Shown here in pieces: positions 62,172 through 64,000 of a stretch of DNA of 64,000 bases. A program made the translations under genes and the position numbers. Numbering within the stretch: position 1 is the first letter of the stretch; the number at the start of each line of letters is the position of its first letter. The notes beneath the pieces are model-generated. The model had not been told where the DNA came from and did not search any database. It saw only the letters and a list, made by a program, of their open reading frames with translations. This stretch comes from Lachnospiraceae bacterium UBA1721 (GTDB taxonomy: Bacteria > Bacillota > Clostridia > Lachnospirales > Lachnospiraceae): assembly GCA_002317155.1 (NCBI GenBank), contig DCIR01000070.1, forward strand, positions 1-64,000, given 5' to 3'.

Positions 62172-63602
62172 TTATCCAGCACTTGCAAAAACATAGAAGC
62201 AAGGCTTAGGTTCGTAGTTCTCATCAAACAAAAGCGGACATTGCGGGAGGCCCGTTGTATTTCCTCCGCCAAGGTTTGATCTTGATTGCAACCAGGAATA
62301 ATGATCAACCGTTCCCCAGAACGTTATTCCTTCAACGTTCACACCATCTTTGGCGTTTGCGCTACAGATTGCGTAATAAATCATTTTGTATCTCTTTTCC
62401 TGTTTCTCATACTCATCGGCCTTCATTTCTTCACTGCCGTCGTAATCGGAACTGGCACTTATGTCGATCTCGGTAAGCTGTACATTTCCAACAACCGTTG
62501 CATACAGTTCGATGGAAGCCTGTATCGCAGTAAAATCAGGTGAATCCATGCCATAATGTCCTTGCATTCCCATTGCCGTTATTCTTGTTCCGACTCCGGG
62601 TTCACCCTCTTCCTCTTTTACCGCTCTAAGCAGTTCCAGTATTCCGTTTCGCTTCTGTGTATTACATTCGTTGTAATCGTTGTAATACAGGCCTAATGAT
62701 TCAGGAGCATATTTATTGGCATACTTAAAAGCATTGATTATATACTCATTACTTTGATAAACATGCCACCAGCTGGAATTGCTTCCGTGCCGGTCCTCAT
62801 CAAGAGATTCATTTGGATTTTCGTTGTCACTTCGATAAGTATTCGTTGCATCACTTATCGCTTCATTCACCACATCCCATCCGTAAAACAAATCTTTGTA
62901 CTTGCTGTCCTCGCCTGTGAAATGTCCAAGCACGGTTGCTATGTACCACTCCAACCTTTTGTCCATTGTGTCTTTATCGACATACGGTTGCGATTTGTCA
63001 TAATCAACATGGAAAAACCACTCAGGTGTCTGCGCATGCCATACAAGAACATGGCCTCTGACCTTTATCTGTCTGTCCGGATTATCATTGTTCCAGTCAA
63101 GTATCATATCAAGAATCTTTTCAGCTCTTGAATAATTCATAACAGGGACGACCATCGTCTCTCCGTTAAACTCAACTGTCTCTGTTCCCGGGCAGTAAGT
63201 AGTGCTGTAGTTGAACAGTGCATCCGGTTTAAGTTCATTACCCAACGTAACTGCATTAAACTGTGTGGTGATTATCTCCCACACTAACGGATCGTCTATT
63301 TCGGAACCGGTAACTGCACACCCGATAAATCCTCCGAGCTTCTCCCCTACTGCATCTCGCAGTATCGGTTCACCTCTCGCTTCCTCCGTTCCCTCACCCG
63401 TCTGATCCGTTTCTTCTATATATATAGAAGAATCACTTTCTCCGGGTGGAGATTCAGCATTCGCTTCATTATCGGTTTGAGAATTCTCTATCGCCGTCGG
63501 CACCCCAACATCATCGTCAGTTCCGCATCCAAAGCAGCTTAGGCAACTCGCCGTAACAAGCCCCATTGCTATTAACTTTTTGAACGGTATATTTCTTCCC
63601 AT
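62172..63602 (-). CDS. Secreted endo-1,4-beta-xylanase, GH10 lipoprotein
   Basis: A 476-residue GH10 xylanase with a signal peptide ending at a cysteine cluster (LSCFGC, Cys26) and an acidic, Ser/Glu-rich linker to about residue 80. The catalytic domain has Glu247 as acid/base (GWDVVNEAIS) and Glu378 as nucleophile (VQLTEIDIS). It also shows NELKPD and GHVLVWHAQTPEWF. The lipobox is not fully canonical, but the layout fits a surface-anchored enzyme. First gene of the 14.7-kb run, 44 bases before the large binding protein. It makes the oligosaccharides those transporters take up. Confidence 0.93.
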   Translation of the reverse strand: MGRNIPFKKLIAMGLVTASCLSCFGCGTDDDVGVPTAIENSQTDNEANAESPPGESDSSIYIEETDQTGEGTEEARGEPILRDAVGEKLGGFIGCAVTGSEIDDPLVWEIITTQFNAVTLGNELKPDALFNYSTTYCPGTETVEFNGETMVVPVMNYSRAEKILDMILDWNNDNPDRQIKVRGHVLVWHAQTPEWFFHVDYDKSQPYVDKDTMDKRLEWYIATVLGHFTGEDSKYKDLFYGWDVVNEAISDATNTYRSDNENPNESLDEDRHGSNSSWWHVYQSNEYIINAFKYANKYAPESLGLYYNDYNECNTQKRNGILELLRAVKEEEGEPGVGTRITAMGMQGHYGMDSPDFTAIQASIELYATVVGNVQLTEIDISASSDYDGSEEMKADEYEKQEKRYKMIYYAICSANAKDGVNVEGITFWGTVDHYSWLQSRSNLGGGNTTGLPQCPLLFDENYEPKPCFYVFASAG

Positions 63603-63625
63603 AACGCCTATAATATAATTTTAAA

Positions 63626-63664
63626 ACCATATGGTATATAAATTTTGTTGGCTAAATACCACAA
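63626..63664 (-). promoter_or_regulatory. Candidate promoter and dyad of the xylan uptake operon
   Basis: On the minus strand TTGTGG (63664-63659), an 18-base spacer and TATATA (63640-63635) could form the promoter. A perfect palindrome ACCATATGGT (63626-63635) touches the -10 and could be an operator. The call rests on pattern only. Confidence 0.35.
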
Positions 63665-64000
63665 TCGTTACCACAGGTTTACCAAATGGACAAAATTTGT
63701 TCACAATTATGCCATTTACCACGTAATTATATTATTTTAGGCGACCTTAATACTAACTAATTTGTGCGATGTACTTCTCAAATTTTGCTTGTAGCCCAAA
63801 TAAGCCACAAAAACTGATAGTTTTGTACTATAACTCGTCACATTTTTAGTTATTTTAGCCATAACCCTTTACAGTGAAATGCTCTTTTGGACACAAAAAG
63901 CCAAAAATCATCTTATTTATATAACATTGTATAGCATTTTTAGCATTTTTTCACTATTTAAATGACAAAATATGACCAGAATATGCTATAATCATCAAAG
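63665..64000. other. Intergenic region without a visible gene
   Basis: AT-rich non-coding DNA. The only signals are a possible promoter pointing right at the window end (an extended -10 with TATAAT near 63987) and several short A/T runs. A divergent gene may start just beyond the window. Confidence 0.5.

Noticed and set aside
63960..63995. Promoter-like TATAAT near the right edge
   Set aside because: The -35 is poor and no gene is visible inside the window to support it, so it is only mentioned in the intergenic entry.
1..64000. Search for tRNA, rRNA, known riboswitches and intact transposases
   Set aside because: I saw no cloverleaf-like stretch, conserved rRNA segment, known riboswitch core or intact transposase; this was by eye, so a covariance-model scan could still find one.

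Overview
This window looks like chromosome from an anaerobic, xylan-degrading Firmicute of the Lachnospiraceae, most like Butyrivibrio, Pseudobutyrivibrio or Roseburia. That placement is inference. It rests on moderately AT-rich DNA, strong GGAGG-type ribosome binding sites, short intrinsic terminators, a FeoB-associated Cys-rich peptide, larEBC genes, and a large set of xylan enzymes and binding-protein-dependent sugar importers. I see no rRNA, tRNA, CRISPR array or intact insertion sequence.

Layout. 1-1.2 kb: decayed DNA (integrase-like fragment, ABC exporter tail, one 36-residue membrane ORF). 1.2-3.1 kb: formate/nitrite transporter and LysR regulator. 3.3-6.5 kb: feoA-feoB iron uptake with a divergent DtxR-type regulator; TTAG-N6-CTAA boxes lie on the feoA promoter and before feoB. 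6.5-12 kb: TetR operon, DegV protein, an orphan sugar-binding lipoprotein, and a pair of small membrane proteins behind a structured leader. 12.1-15.3 kb: larE-larB-larC (nickel-pincer cofactor), where LarC has only its N-terminal domain, plus a TPR gene. 15.4-25.3 kb: GH51 arabinofuranosidase, GtrII-like membrane protein, Ser/Thr kinase-PP2C fusion, CE15-type esterase, cytoplasmic GH10 xylanase and chemoreceptor. 25.5-29.6 kb: phosphatase, CPBP protease, DUF3169/XRE pair with duplicated operators, DUF4867 protein. 30-33.3 kb: LytTR-regulated ABC exporter and a YesL-like protein. 33.5-40.7 kb: GH3, GH115 and two U32-like paralogues in one direction. 40.9-48.6 kb: MacAB-like exporter with two ATPases, one permease and two adaptors. 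48.9-63.6 kb: a 14.7-kb unidirectional gene run starting with a secreted GH10 xylanase and holding two binding proteins, two permease pairs, an NHL-propeller protein, a YIP1 protein and a large DUF5696 protein, with no ATPase gene.

How the parts fit (inference). The lipoprotein GH10 cuts xylan at the surface; the binding proteins and permeases import decorated xylo-oligosaccharides; the cytoplasmic GH10, GH115 alpha-glucuronidase, GH51 arabinofuranosidase, GH3 xylosidase and CE15-type esterase strip and cleave them. None of these five shows a signal peptide. A shared MsmK-type ATPase encoded elsewhere would have to power import.

Start codons were chosen by ribosome binding site and often lie a few codons inside the longest open frame. 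Family names come from recognising motifs by eye; no database search was run.
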